From Rhodobacteraceae bacterium UBA2553 (GTDB lineage Bacteria > Pseudomonadota > Alphaproteobacteria > Rhodobacterales > Rhodobacteraceae), in the NCBI GenBank assembly GCA_002340515.1, contig DDMF01000064.1, forward strand, positions 31,933 to 45,828: a stretch of DNA of 13,896 nucleotides, in the 5' to 3' direction. Below the pieces are notes generated by a model, which did not search any database, had not been told where the DNA came from, and was given only the letters and a program-made list of their open reading frames with translations. Below are positions 1 to 7,710 of this stretch, piece by piece. How positions within the stretch are numbered: position 1 is the first letter of the stretch; every line of letters begins with the position of its first letter. Made by a program: the position numbers and the translations under genes.

Positions 1-43
1 CAGAGGATCCGCACCCTAAAATGGTGAATTCAATGCGGGCCAT
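1..43 (-). CDS. MBL-fold metallo-hydrolase, N-terminal fragment (runs off the left edge)
   Basis: The minus strand opens an ATG at 43 that shares one base with the tatD stop codon (TGATG). The 14 visible codons read MARIEFTILGCGSS. A beta strand ending in T-I-L-G-C/T-G-S-S is the usual beginning of PhnP/RNase Z-like MBL-fold hydrolases. In roseobacters an MBL-fold hydrolase commonly follows tatD in the tmk-holB-tatD unit. The metal-binding HxHxDH motif would lie outside the window, so no substrate can be inferred. The start and overlap are seen directly; the family call is inference from a short stretch and from context. Confidence 0.65.
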   Translation of the reverse strand, partial: MARIEFTILGCGSS

Positions 44-846
44 CAGGCAAGCCCCTCATATTGCGCGGCCTTCTGAAACACGCGATCAAAGTTGGCTTGG
101 GTCTGGGCGGCGAAGTCTTCATAGCTCAGGCCAAAGACCTCCGCACCGACCTTGGCGGTATGGGCCGTATAGGCGGGTTCGTTGCGTTTGCCGCGAAAGG
201 GGGGCGGGGCCAGATAGGGCGCGTCGGTTTCCACCAAAATGCGATCCACCGGGGCGGCTGCAAAAATATCGCGCACCTCTTGGCTGCGCGGAAAAGCAGC
301 GATGCCCGACATCGACAGATAAAACTCCAGATCAATCGCTGTGCGGGCCAGATCAGCGCCCGAGCTAAAGCAATGCATGATGCAGTCAAACGCGCCGGCT
401 TTGTGGGCGTCCGTTAACATCCGCGCCATATCCTCATCCGCATCCCGCGAATGAATGATCAACGGCAGGCCCGTTTGGCGCGCGGCTTCGATATGGACCA
501 GCAGGCTTTCCTGCTGCACCGCTTTGCTGTCCGCAGTGTAGTGATAATCAAGCCCGGTTTCGCCAATGCCGACAAATTTAGGATGCGCGGCCAAGGCCAC
601 AAGTTCGTCCACCGTGACCATTGGTTCATCTGCGGCACTCATCGGGTGAGTAGCAGCCGCGAAAAACACAGGGGCATGTTCTTCTGCGATTTTCTGCACT
701 TGAGTGAGGTTCTTCATCTTTGTGCAGATGCTGACCATCCGGGTCACCCCCGCCGCTTGCGCGCGTTCAATCACCGCATCAAGCTCGCCCTCGAAATCGG
801 GGAAATCGAGGTGGCAATGGCTGTCGGTGATCTGCGGAATGTTCAT
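43..846 (-). CDS. tatD: TatD-family metal-dependent DNase/hydrolase
   Basis: A 267-residue protein of the TatD family, cytoplasmic metal-dependent hydrolases with a TIM-barrel fold and 3'-5' exonuclease activity in characterised members. The metal ligands are visible in order: H10 and H12 in DSHCHLDF, E96 in GIGETGLDYHY, H132 in IIHSRD, H158 in MHCFS and D208 in VETDAPYL. Length is normal for the family. The ATG at 846 places DSHCHLDF at residues 8-15, as in most relatives. A longer in-frame GTG at 885 overlaps the holB stop as GTGA and would add 13 residues (MTHAFDAFFTSIP). It is a real alternative through translational coupling. The gene ends in a TGATG overlap with the MBL-fold gene. Confidence 0.93.
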   Translation of the reverse strand: MNIPQITDSHCHLDFPDFEGELDAVIERAQAAGVTRMVSICTKMKNLTQVQKIAEEHAPVFFAAATHPMSAADEPMVTVDELVALAAHPKFVGIGETGLDYHYTADSKAVQQESLLVHIEAARQTGLPLIIHSRDADEDMARMLTDAHKAGAFDCIMHCFSSGADLARTAIDLEFYLSMSGIAAFPRSQEVRDIFAAAPVDRILVETDAPYLAPPPFRGKRNEPAYTAHTAKVGAEVFGLSYEDFAAQTQANFDRVFQKAAQYEGLA

Positions 847-881
847 AGGTATGCTCGTAAAAAATGCGTCAAACGCGTGGG

Positions 882-2012
882 TCACGCCGCCAATCTGGCT
901 GCGGTGTCATTGATCTTAAAAACCATATCAAGGATCAGCGCGGCGGGGTCAAGATTGACCGCTTGCCCATGTCCGGCACGGGCTGACAATTCTTGCTGTA
1001 ATTCAGCCCATCTGCGCGCGCCATTTGCATGAGAAGACAGGCGGTTAAAAAGGGCAAGCTCGCCCTCAGCAGCTTCAACCTTTGGCGCAACTCCTGCGCC
1101 AAATCGCGCCATACGGGCCAGAAACAGATCAATCAGACGCAAAGTGAGGTCAAATTTCGCTGCATTTGCTTTGCCTACACAGCCATCCGCCATTTTAAGC
1201 GCACGGGGGCGATCGTAATTGGGGGAAGAGCGGAAGCAATTCACCAATTCCTGATAAATTCCCAACCCGTTTAGGTTCAACATGCGCAGCGCTTCGCCCA
1301 CGGACCCGCCGGCAAGCTCGCCAAGTTTTTGTGTTTCATCCGCCGTGGGGTTTTCATCCAGACCGGTCATGATCTGGCTCAGGTCATCTGGACCCAACGG
1401 GGCCAACCGCAATTCGCGACAGCGCGACCGGATGGTGGGCAACAGGCGCGAAGGTTGGTGGCTGATCAACAGCAAAATAGCGCCTTCGGGCGGTTCTTCC
1501 AACACTTTGAGCAGCGCATTGGCGGCGGAGTTGTTCATCTCATCGGCGGCATCAATAATCACCACGCGACGTCCACCACTGGCAGAACTGAGCGCAAAAA
1601 AGCTTTTCAGCTTGCGCACTTCATCGACCGTAATGTCCTGCTTGTGGCGTTTCAACTTGTCGTCCCAAGGGCGACGCAGCAGAAATAAGCCGGGATCAGA
1701 CATCGCATTCACGCGGCGTGCGATTGGATTTTCATCTGATAGGTCAAGGCTTTGCGGGGCAGGGGCCGAAAACATGCCCCCGTCATCCGGTGGGGTTGCC
1801 AGTAAAAAACGTGCCAACCGCCACGCCAATGTTGCTTTGCCAATGCCACGCGGGCCGGTGATCAGCCAGCCGTGATGCAGGCGATCGGAATTGAACGCCT
1901 TTAGAAAGGCAGCTTCTGCACTGTCTTGCCCAATCAGGCGGGCGGCATCGCGGGGATGGGGCATGCCTTCGATTTGGTCGGATTCGGGGATGTCATCGTA
2001 ACTCGCGCTCAT
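882..2012 (-). CDS. holB: DNA polymerase III subunit delta'
   Basis: A 376-residue clamp-loader protein of the AAA+ type. It works with the delta and tau/gamma subunits to load the sliding clamp during replication. Visible features are the Walker A loop GPRGIGKAT at residues 53-61, the sensor-like run VVIIDAADEMNNSAANALLKVLEEP, and the conserved SRC motif in TIRSRCRELRL. The N-terminal opening (LIGQDSAEAAF, then LHHGWLITGP) is typical of alphaproteobacterial HolB. The cluster of cysteines that binds zinc in the Escherichia coli protein is absent between the Walker A loop and the DEMNN region. The start ATG at 2012 overlaps the tmk stop by four bases (ATGA), indicating translational coupling. 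Confidence 0.94.
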   Translation of the reverse strand: MSASYDDIPESDQIEGMPHPRDAARLIGQDSAEAAFLKAFNSDRLHHGWLITGPRGIGKATLAWRLARFLLATPPDDGGMFSAPAPQSLDLSDENPIARRVNAMSDPGLFLLRRPWDDKLKRHKQDITVDEVRKLKSFFALSSASGGRRVVIIDAADEMNNSAANALLKVLEEPPEGAILLLISHQPSRLLPTIRSRCRELRLAPLGPDDLSQIMTGLDENPTADETQKLGELAGGSVGEALRMLNLNGLGIYQELVNCFRSSPNYDRPRALKMADGCVGKANAAKFDLTLRLIDLFLARMARFGAGVAPKVEAAEGELALFNRLSSHANGARRWAELQQELSARAGHGQAVNLDPAALILDMVFKINDTAARLAA

Positions 2013-2629
2013 GAAAGCGCCTCATATGCTAGGGCCAACACGTCTTTGGCGACGTCATGCATGTCACGATTGCCATCCACCAAGCGAATGCGGTCTGGGG
2101 CGTCTTTGGCCAATTTCAGGAAACCTTGGCGCATTTGGCGCTGTAAATCCGCGCCAAAATCCTCAAATCGTTCTTCTTTGCCGCCCCGGCCTTTGGCGCG
2201 TGACAGGCCCATGTCTGGATCCATATCAATCAGGAATGTCACATCGGGCTCGCGCCCAATCATCAGATCATGCAGCGCATCCACAGTTGCGCGCAAATCC
2301 CCCGATCGCATGCCTTGATACATGCGCGTGCTGTCGGCAAACCGGTCGGTGATGACAATTTTGCCGTCTGCCAATGCGGGGTTGACCAAGCGTTCCATAT
2401 GATCGCGCCGGGCGGCGGTGAAAAGCAACAATTCGGTTTCCGCAGACCAGCGATCAGGTTCCCCCTGAAGCACCAGGGCGCGGATTTCTTCGGCGCCGGG
2501 GCTGCCGCCGGGTTCGCGGGTCAAAACCACATCATGACCAGCGTTTTCCAAGGCTTCGGCCAGTAATTTGGCTTGTGTTGATTTTCCGGATCCGTCGATG
2601 CCTTCAAAGCTAATAAATAAGCCAGCCAT
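2009..2629 (-). CDS. tmk: Thymidylate kinase
   Basis: A 206-residue dTMP kinase, converting dTMP and ATP to dTDP in the dTTP pathway. The P-loop is FEGIDGSGKST, with G10 to T18 as the core and K16 as the phosphate-binding lysine. The LTREPGGSPGAEEIR segment at about residues 36-50 and the DRFADST motif starting at D95 are diagnostic for the family. A basic LID-like stretch (SRAKGRGGKEERFED) follows around residue 142. Length matches the family. The ATG shares one base with the stop of the upstream carboxypeptidase gene (TGATG), and the stop overlaps the holB start. The order tmk-holB-tatD is widely conserved in alphaproteobacteria. Confidence 0.97.
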   Translation of the reverse strand: MAGLFISFEGIDGSGKSTQAKLLAEALENAGHDVVLTREPGGSPGAEEIRALVLQGEPDRWSAETELLLFTAARRDHMERLVNPALADGKIVITDRFADSTRMYQGMRSGDLRATVDALHDLMIGREPDVTFLIDMDPDMGLSRAKGRGGKEERFEDFGADLQRQMRQGFLKLAKDAPDRIRLVDGNRDMHDVAKDVLALAYEALS

Positions 2630-3846
2630 CAGTTGGTGACCACCGGAGCGGGCAATGTGGTGACGGCTGGGGCGCTGACCGGTGTTGGGGGCGTGTCAGA
2701 ACCGATAACCATACCCATCAAACGGTTCGCCGCCACGCCCATGCGCTTGGCAATTCCAGCGGCTGCAACGCCTTCTGCGGCCACCAAGGGAACCGTCGCA
2801 TCGGGAAGGCCAGGGCGCGCAATCACCATTTCACCAAGTTGCTGCCCTTGTGCAATTGGCGCTTCAACGGGACCAATCCAATTGACCTTCGCGCTCAAGC
2901 CTTCGCGTTGCAGGGCAGGAACCAAAAGAGACACATCGTCTGTGGTGGTCAGACCAACGCTGTCCTGCGCCCCCAACCAAACCGGGACTTCGGCCACGCG
3001 GTTCCCTGCTTTCATGGGCGTTTGGATGGCAAATTGACGAAAGGCCCAGTTCACAATGGATTCGGCTTCTTCCGCGCGCTCTTTGTCCGATGCCATGCCT
3101 GAAACCACAAAGACAATGCGGCGGTTTCCCTGACGGGCAGAGCCCACCAATCCATAACCCGCCTCTTGTGTGTGTCCGGTTTTCAGCCCATCTGCGCCGA
3201 TGCCCAGTTTCAACAGCGGGTTGCGGTTAAAGCGATTATCGGGCGCACGGTCTTTGTAGTGATATTCGGTCTGGCTGAAGTAATGGTAGTAATCGGGGAA
3301 CTCGGTAATGATATGCGTTGCCAGAATTGCCAGATCTTTCATGGACATACGCTGTAATGGATGCGGCCAGCCTGAGGCATTTCCAAAGCTGCTGTTGTCC
3401 ATGCCAAGTGTTTTGGCGCGATCCGTCATCATCCGAGCAAAGGCGTCTTCTGTACCCCCCAAGCCCTCGGCCACCGCGACACAGGCGTCATTGCCGGATT
3501 GCACAATAATCCCTTGTAGCAAATCCTGAACCGTAGGGCGGTCTGATTTACTGAGAAACATGGTAGATCCGCCCATGTCTTGGGCACGTTGTGACACCCC
3601 AAAAGGCGTTTCCATGGTCACGCGACCGTCCGCCAAAGCCTCAAACAACAGATTGACTGTCATCAATTTGGACATCGACGCCGGGGGAAGTGCCACGTCG
3701 GCGTTTTTTTCCAGAAGCACAGTTCCTGTGGTCACATCCAGCACATAGGCAGAAGAGGCGCGGGTATCAAAGGCCCGTGCGGGCAGGGCGGCAAGTAAGA
3801 TCACCGAAGCGGTCAGGATCAGCGATGAAAGGATGCGAAAGCTCAT
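2629..3846 (-). CDS. D-alanyl-D-alanine carboxypeptidase (low-molecular-weight PBP, S11 family)
   Basis: A 405-residue penicillin-binding protein of the DacA/DacC/DacF type, trimming the terminal D-Ala from peptidoglycan stem peptides in the periplasm. The N-terminus is a clear Sec signal peptide ending LPARA at residue 25. All three active-site motifs are present: S57-M-S-K60, S117-G-N119 and K222-T-G224. A C-terminal beta-rich PBP5-like domain follows, then a possible amphipathic membrane-anchoring helix (IAKRMGVAANRLMGMVIG). The protein ends in a Pro/Thr/Val-rich tail of about 25 residues. The gene begins 18 bases after the SPOR lipoprotein stop and overlaps tmk at its end. The GGA at about nine bases before the ATG is a modest ribosome-binding site. 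Which Dac paralogue it is cannot be told, so no symbol is given. Confidence 0.94.
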   Translation of the reverse strand: MSFRILSSLILTASVILLAALPARAFDTRASSAYVLDVTTGTVLLEKNADVALPPASMSKLMTVNLLFEALADGRVTMETPFGVSQRAQDMGGSTMFLSKSDRPTVQDLLQGIIVQSGNDACVAVAEGLGGTEDAFARMMTDRAKTLGMDNSSFGNASGWPHPLQRMSMKDLAILATHIITEFPDYYHYFSQTEYHYKDRAPDNRFNRNPLLKLGIGADGLKTGHTQEAGYGLVGSARQGNRRIVFVVSGMASDKERAEEAESIVNWAFRQFAIQTPMKAGNRVAEVPVWLGAQDSVGLTTTDDVSLLVPALQREGLSAKVNWIGPVEAPIAQGQQLGEMVIARPGLPDATVPLVAAEGVAAAGIAKRMGVAANRLMGMVIGSDTPPTPVSAPAVTTLPAPVVTN

Positions 3847-3864
3847 ATCAGGGATCCGTCAGTC

Positions 3865-4731
3865 TTAATTGGTCACGAAATAGGCGTCATTAAAGCCCAG
3901 ATCTTTTACCTTTTTCAGGATGGCGCTGCGTTCAGATTTGCTGGTTGTCGGACCGACAATCACGCGCCAGAACGCCTTGCCGCTGCTGCTTCCTGGTTTG
4001 ACCGTGGGCAACATACCGGCGCGTTTTAACGATTCCGCAGTGTTTTTTGCGTTGGTTTCAACGCTGAAAATGCCGATCTGAATATAGGGTTTGGACAGGC
4101 CAGAGGCTTTTGGTGCTGCAGCGGGTTTTGGTGTAGGTGCTGAGGCGATGACAGGTTTGGCGAGAGGCGCCACGCCTTCGGCACGGTCAAGTGCGGCGGA
4201 TGCGGCCTCAATCGGGTCTTCCAATGTGCCTTCCGAAATGCTTCCGGGGGCTGGAACCGGGACGTCCTCAACTTCGGGCTCCGGGGCGATTTTTTCTTTG
4301 CGCAGGGCGGTGACAGACAGGTTTACGGGGTTGCCCGCTAGCATGCCCAGCGTTTCAGCCGCGTCTGAGGAGACCTGGAACCGAGGGCCCGGCACGTCAC
4401 GTTCGCGGCGAAACAACGCCCCGATCACGAATTTCCCATTGCTTTCATTGCGAATAATCACGCGTTCCGGATCTGTGGCACCTGCATGCGCCACCCAAAC
4501 GCCGCCAAGGCTGGGGCGTCCATCCCACAACCCGGTTTCTGACATTTGGAAGGTCTCGGGCGCTTCCACATCGCGCTCAACCGTGCGGCTTGTGGTGGTT
4601 CCGGTAGATTGTTTTTCGCCTGCGGAGCTATTTTTTTTCATAAACGCAGGGAGGTTCGTGTCATCGCATCCGACAAGCGCCAATGCGCCCGTCAGAATAA
4701 GCGCCACTTTCATAGTGGTCTTTTTCGCCAT
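3865..4731 (-). CDS. SPOR-domain lipoprotein
   Basis: A 288-residue secreted protein. Its N-terminus has a lipoprotein signal with lipobox LVGC and a lipidated cysteine at residue 22, so it should be membrane-anchored. A Ser/Thr-rich linker follows. The central region, about residues 65-145 (GLWDGRPSLGGVWVAHAG through LSVTALRKE), looks like the compact beta domain found in such lipoproteins of roseobacters. A Pro/Ala/Glu-rich spacer leads to a C-terminal SPOR domain at about residues 212-288, beginning YIQIGIFSVE and ending in VKDLGFNDAYFV. SPOR domains bind denuded peptidoglycan strands at division sites. This suits its position directly upstream of a carboxypeptidase in the same operon. The start is supported by AGGGG seven bases upstream of the ATG. 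Confidence 0.9.
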   Translation of the reverse strand: MAKKTTMKVALILTGALALVGCDDTNLPAFMKKNSSAGEKQSTGTTTSRTVERDVEAPETFQMSETGLWDGRPSLGGVWVAHAGATDPERVIIRNESNGKFVIGALFRRERDVPGPRFQVSSDAAETLGMLAGNPVNLSVTALRKEKIAPEPEVEDVPVPAPGSISEGTLEDPIEAASAALDRAEGVAPLAKPVIASAPTPKPAAAPKASGLSKPYIQIGIFSVETNAKNTAESLKRAGMLPTVKPGSSSGKAFWRVIVGPTTSKSERSAILKKVKDLGFNDAYFVTN

Positions 4732-4754
4732 CTCATGCCCCTAAATTTCGCGTT

Positions 4755-4790
4755 GGCATACTGCCATTTCTGCCCATTTGCGGGCATACT
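4755..4790. repeat. Short direct repeat upstream of the SPOR operon
   Basis: The octamer GGCATACT occurs at 4755-4762 and again at 4783-4790, exactly 28 bases apart. Between them TGCCATTTC and TGCCCATTT form a second, imperfect echo. The repeat sits 24-59 bases upstream of the SPOR lipoprotein start, where the promoter of the housekeeping operon should be. It could be an operator or chance. No convincing sigma-70 hexamers were identified there. Confidence 0.3.
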
Positions 4791-4896
4791 AGCGGTTCGA
4801 TCCTGTCGTGAAAAGGCTTGAGGATCCGATGGGCGGGATATGGCACGTCTTTCGGGGTTTTCGAATCAATGCGACGACGCTATGACAACCTTCGTC

Positions 4897-4986
4897 GGAG
4901 GAGTGGCAGAGTGGTCGAATGCACCGGTCTTGAAAACCGACGAGGGTGAAAGTCCTCCCAGGGTTCGAATCCCTGTTCCTCCGCCA
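4897..4986 (+). tRNA. tRNA-Ser (anticodon UGA)
   Basis: A complete class II tRNA with an encoded CCA end. The acceptor strand GGAGGAG at 4897-4903 pairs with TTCCTCC at 4976-4982 (one G-U), followed by discriminator G and CCA at 4984-4986. The anticodon loop CTTGAAA carries TGA, which reads UCA serine codons. A long variable arm and the T-arm GGGTTCGAATCCC are present. The length of 90 bases and the variable arm fit serine. The first pair of the anticodon stem is a C-A mismatch, a small oddity. The gene stands alone on the plus strand between the divergent housekeeping operon and the accessory genes. Confidence 0.97.
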
Positions 4987-4999
4987 TTTGGCTCAAATG
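4985..4999 (+). terminator. Hairpin at the tRNA-Ser 3' end (possible terminator or processing element)
   Basis: CATTTG at 4985-4990 and CAAATG at 4994-4999 form a perfect six-base-pair stem with a GCT loop, beginning within the encoded CCA. There is no following T-run, so it is not a classic intrinsic terminator. It may assist 3' processing or termination. Confidence 0.3.
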
Positions 5000-5316
5000 T
5001 GTTAACGATTTGCTTAGGGTGCGATGCTTTGTTCGGTGTGTTTTGCTGAACGTGCGCCGGATTGTTCACTCACTGATGTGTATTGATCATCAAAGAGTAA
5101 CGATCGAAATGAATGTCCACACCGTATAAATCATCAGCACCATAGAAAACCGTGAACGCTTGTGGTGAAAGCAGCTGCTTTGGTTCGATCTGGGTGATCG
5201 ATGGGAGATCAGTGGCTCAAAACCTGCCAAAGCGAAGCTTGCGAAAGGCCTCTTCCGAACACCCAAGGGTTTTCTGCCCATGCGCTTTGCGCAGCGTTTG
5301 GAACTGATAATGCTGC
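4987..5316. other. Gene-free stretch between tRNA-Ser and the chemoreceptor gene
   Basis: About 330 bases with no convincing gene. A minus-strand frame of 63 codons (5090-5281) has no recognisable motif, so it was not called. Visible structure includes the 14-base perfect palindrome AAAGCAGCTGCTTT at 5168-5181, TTGAT-C-ATCAA at 5083-5093, and the hairpin TGCGC-TTT-GCGCA at 5281-5293. The last lies just downstream of the chemoreceptor stop on its strand but lacks a T-run. No integrase remnant or second copy of the tRNA 3' end was recognised. Confidence 0.5.
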
Positions 5317-7398
5317 TTACTCAGCCGCTAATGCAACAGGAGTTTCCCCGGTCATTTGCTGAGGATTTGAGACCTTGAAGAAGTGGATGAGTTTCTGCAA
5401 CTCAGACGCACGAGATGCCAGCCCCTGGGCGGCGGCTGCACTTTCTTCTGCAAGGGCGGCCGTGTTTTGTGTGACTTTGTCGATCTCTGTCACGGCCTGT
5501 GTCACCTCTGTGATGCCGACAGCCTGTTCGCGGCATGCGTCCGAGATCCCGCAGATGTTTTTGACGGCAGTATCAACGCGATTTTCAATTTCCGAGAGGG
5601 CCTGTCCGCTGGTGCTGACCTGTCTGGATCCTTCCTTAACTTCGGCGGAACTTTTGGAGATCAAACCATTTATTTCGCGCGCGGATTCTGCTGTACGTTG
5701 GGCAAGAGCGCGTACCTCTGATGCGACGACTGCAAACCCACGACCGCTTTCGCCTGCGCGCGCGGCTTCGACGCCGGCGTTGAGTGCGAGAAGGTTGGTT
5801 TGAAAAGAAATACTGTCAATAACTTCGATAACCGTGCCTATCTTGGATGTGCTTGCCTCGATCCGTTGCATGGCGATAATTGCATCATTGACGATTTTCG
5901 TACCATCTCGGGCGTGTTGCGCGGCATCATTTGCGGCTTTGGATGCGGCCTCTGCATTTGATGCAGTACCAGAGACCGATGCGGAAATTTGTTCCATTGC
6001 CGACGAGGTTTCTTCCACAGTTGAGGCCTGGTATTCGCTGCGTTTCGCCAGATCGGCCGCGTTTGCCGCGATGGAATCGGAGTTGTTTGCAATGTTTTCT
6101 GCGGCGCCCTGAATGCCCAAGACAAGTTGTTCCAAACGATCTATCGTCTCATTGAACGCCATGCCAATGGCTTGAAACTCATCGTCCAGATTATGGGTCA
6201 ACCGCGCTGACAAATCCCCTTTGGAAAGCGAGGTCAACCCACTGGAAATCGCTGCGATTGATTGTTTCTTCGTGGTTGTTTCGATTGCATATTTGACAAT
6301 CTTATAGGGCTTTCCATTTGGGCCAAGGATAGGATTATATGTGGCTTGTATCCAAACATCGCTCCCATTCTTTGCAATCCGCCTGTACTCGTCAGATCTG
6401 AAGTTCCCCGTGGCTAGATCTTTCCAAAATTCCACATATTCTTCGGAATTGGCGTCCTTCGGGTCAACAAAAATCCGGTGGTGCTGACCGACAACTTCGT
6501 CAACCGTGTAGCCGAGCGTTTTCAAGAAGTTATCATTGGCCGACAAAACCGTACCGTCCAAGTTAAATTCAATAACTGCTTGTGAACGTGAAATGGCGTC
6601 AAGCTGGCCTGCGGCATCTACTGTGGCCATTTTTGCATCGGTGATGTCCGTTGCGTATTTCACGATTTTTATGGGGTTTCCGTTGGGATCAAAAATTGGA
6701 TTATACGATGCCTGAATCCAAATTTCGCGCCCGCCCTTCGCCAATCGCATGAACTCGTCTGACTGGTAGTTTCCGGCGGCAAGCTCTGCCCAGAATTTCT
6801 GGTATTCGGCACTTTCTGCATATGTGTTGTTGACAAAAATACGGTGATGCTGACCTTTTATTTCATCCAAGCGATACCCGACCGTATTTAAGAAATTATC
6901 GTTTGCTGTCAGGATATTGCCATCCAAATCGAATTCGATCACAGCCTGAGACCGGCTGATGGCATCGAGCTGTCCGGATGCGTCAGCGGATTTTTCTTTG
7001 GCCTTTGTGACGTCGATGGCAAATTTCACCACTTTTACAGGCTTCCCCGCGTCGTCAAGCATGGGATTATATGAGGCCTCCAGCCACACAGTGTGGCCGT
7101 CTTTGGCGATCCTGCTCACCTCGCCCTGATGGGTTTTGCCCTGTCTTAGGGTGTCCCAAAAAGCGTCATAATCTTTGCTGTCCGCAACATTTTTATCAAC
7201 AAAAATGCGGTGATTTTTCCCTTTGATCTCTTCTAGCGTATACCCCATCGCGGTAAGAAATTTTTCGTTGGCATCCAGAACAGTCCCATCCATGTCGAAC
7301 CAGATCAGGGCTTGAACATTGTTCAGCACGGTTTGCAGGGCCAGGGCGTCGACTGAACTGGTGTTGGCTGGGCGGGTGAGAAGGCTTAGGTTCAGCAT
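5317..7398 (-). CDS. Soluble methyl-accepting chemotaxis protein with three PAS domains
   Basis: A 693-residue chemoreceptor without a signal peptide or membrane segment, so probably cytoplasmic. Three closely similar PAS domains lie at about residues 20-133, 143-255 and 265-377. They show a period of about 122 residues and the repeated blocks HHRIFV, W-I-Q-A-S/T-YNPI and KIVKYA. A HAMP-like segment follows at about 378-425 (LSKGDLSARLTHNLDDEF), then the MCP signalling coiled coil to about 670. The conserved hairpin tip runs SISFQTNLLALNAGVEAARAGESGRGFAVVA at about 529-559 (given here as family landmarks). PAS-MCP proteins of this type (Aer-like, or BdlA with two PAS domains) sense redox or oxygen status through flavin or heme. 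No cofactor ligand is proven here. No CheR-binding pentapeptide ends the protein (it ends VALAAE). The GGAG ribosome-binding site lies rather far, about 11 bases, from the ATG. Confidence 0.95.
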   Translation of the reverse strand: MLNLSLLTRPANTSSVDALALQTVLNNVQALIWFDMDGTVLDANEKFLTAMGYTLEEIKGKNHRIFVDKNVADSKDYDAFWDTLRQGKTHQGEVSRIAKDGHTVWLEASYNPMLDDAGKPVKVVKFAIDVTKAKEKSADASGQLDAISRSQAVIEFDLDGNILTANDNFLNTVGYRLDEIKGQHHRIFVNNTYAESAEYQKFWAELAAGNYQSDEFMRLAKGGREIWIQASYNPIFDPNGNPIKIVKYATDITDAKMATVDAAGQLDAISRSQAVIEFNLDGTVLSANDNFLKTLGYTVDEVVGQHHRIFVDPKDANSEEYVEFWKDLATGNFRSDEYRRIAKNGSDVWIQATYNPILGPNGKPYKIVKYAIETTTKKQSIAAISSGLTSLSKGDLSARLTHNLDDEFQAIGMAFNETIDRLEQLVLGIQGAAENIANNSDSIAANAADLAKRSEYQASTVEETSSAMEQISASVSGTASNAEAASKAANDAAQHARDGTKIVNDAIIAMQRIEASTSKIGTVIEVIDSISFQTNLLALNAGVEAARAGESGRGFAVVASEVRALAQRTAESAREINGLISKSSAEVKEGSRQVSTSGQALSEIENRVDTAVKNICGISDACREQAVGITEVTQAVTEIDKVTQNTAALAEESAAAAQGLASRASELQKLIHFFKVSNPQQMTGETPVALAAE

Positions 7399-7616
7399 AG
7401 GTATTTAATCTCCGGCGGAAAACAATATTCAGGTCGTGAGACGTGTCGCGCATCACTCTGCTGTATATATTCTTTCGAATAAGCCTGATAATTAGTTAAT
7501 ACCTGCACATATTCCCCAACATCAGTGATGCTCTTGTGAAAGCTTTCCCCTAAAGAGTTGATATAAAAGCACTCATTCTCTTTGGGAATTCGGGTCATCG
7601 GCGTGCTGAAACGCAT
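7392..7616 (-). CDS. Doubtful small ORF upstream of the chemoreceptor gene
   Basis: A 74-codon frame begins at an ATG at 7616 and stops inside the first codons of the chemoreceptor gene, overlapping it by seven bases. Such an overlap would allow translational coupling. The translation, with segments such as RIPKENECFYINSLGESF and VGEYVQVLTNYQAY, is not obviously low-complexity and has four cysteines or more spread along it. However, no family is recognised, the region is AT-richer than the neighbouring genes, and the only Shine-Dalgarno-like AGGTG lies about 14 bases upstream of the ATG. It may equally be untranslated leader of the chemoreceptor mRNA. Confidence 0.2.
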   Translation of the reverse strand: MRFSTPMTRIPKENECFYINSLGESFHKSITDVGEYVQVLTNYQAYSKEYIQQSDARHVSRPEYCFPPEIKYLC

Positions 7617-7626
7617 GGTTTCAACA

Positions 7627-7640
7627 CAATCACCTGATTG
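7627..7640. promoter_or_regulatory. Inverted repeat CAATCA-CC-TGATTG, candidate operator
   Basis: A perfect six-base inverted repeat separated by CC. It lies just upstream of the doubtful small ORF and about 230 bases upstream of the chemoreceptor start. The rest of the 7617-7710 interval also holds CCCGCT at 7643-7648 paired with AGCGGG at 7661-7666. This stem is downstream of the response regulator on the minus strand and could weakly separate the two transcripts. No T-run follows either element. Confidence 0.3.
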
Positions 7641-7710
7641 ATCCCGCTATTTGGTTGAAGAGCGGGTGTTTGCAGGTGTGGTATTAGGGAGGGGCTTTGG
7701 GGCTTTTGCC

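Noticed and set aside
4866..5069. Short open frames across the tRNA-Ser gene on both strands
   Set aside because: They run through the tRNA and have no ribosome-binding site or recognisable motif.
5083..5093. FNR/Crp-type box TTGAT...ATCAA
   Set aside because: The half-sites are separated by one base instead of four, so it does not fit the FNR consensus.
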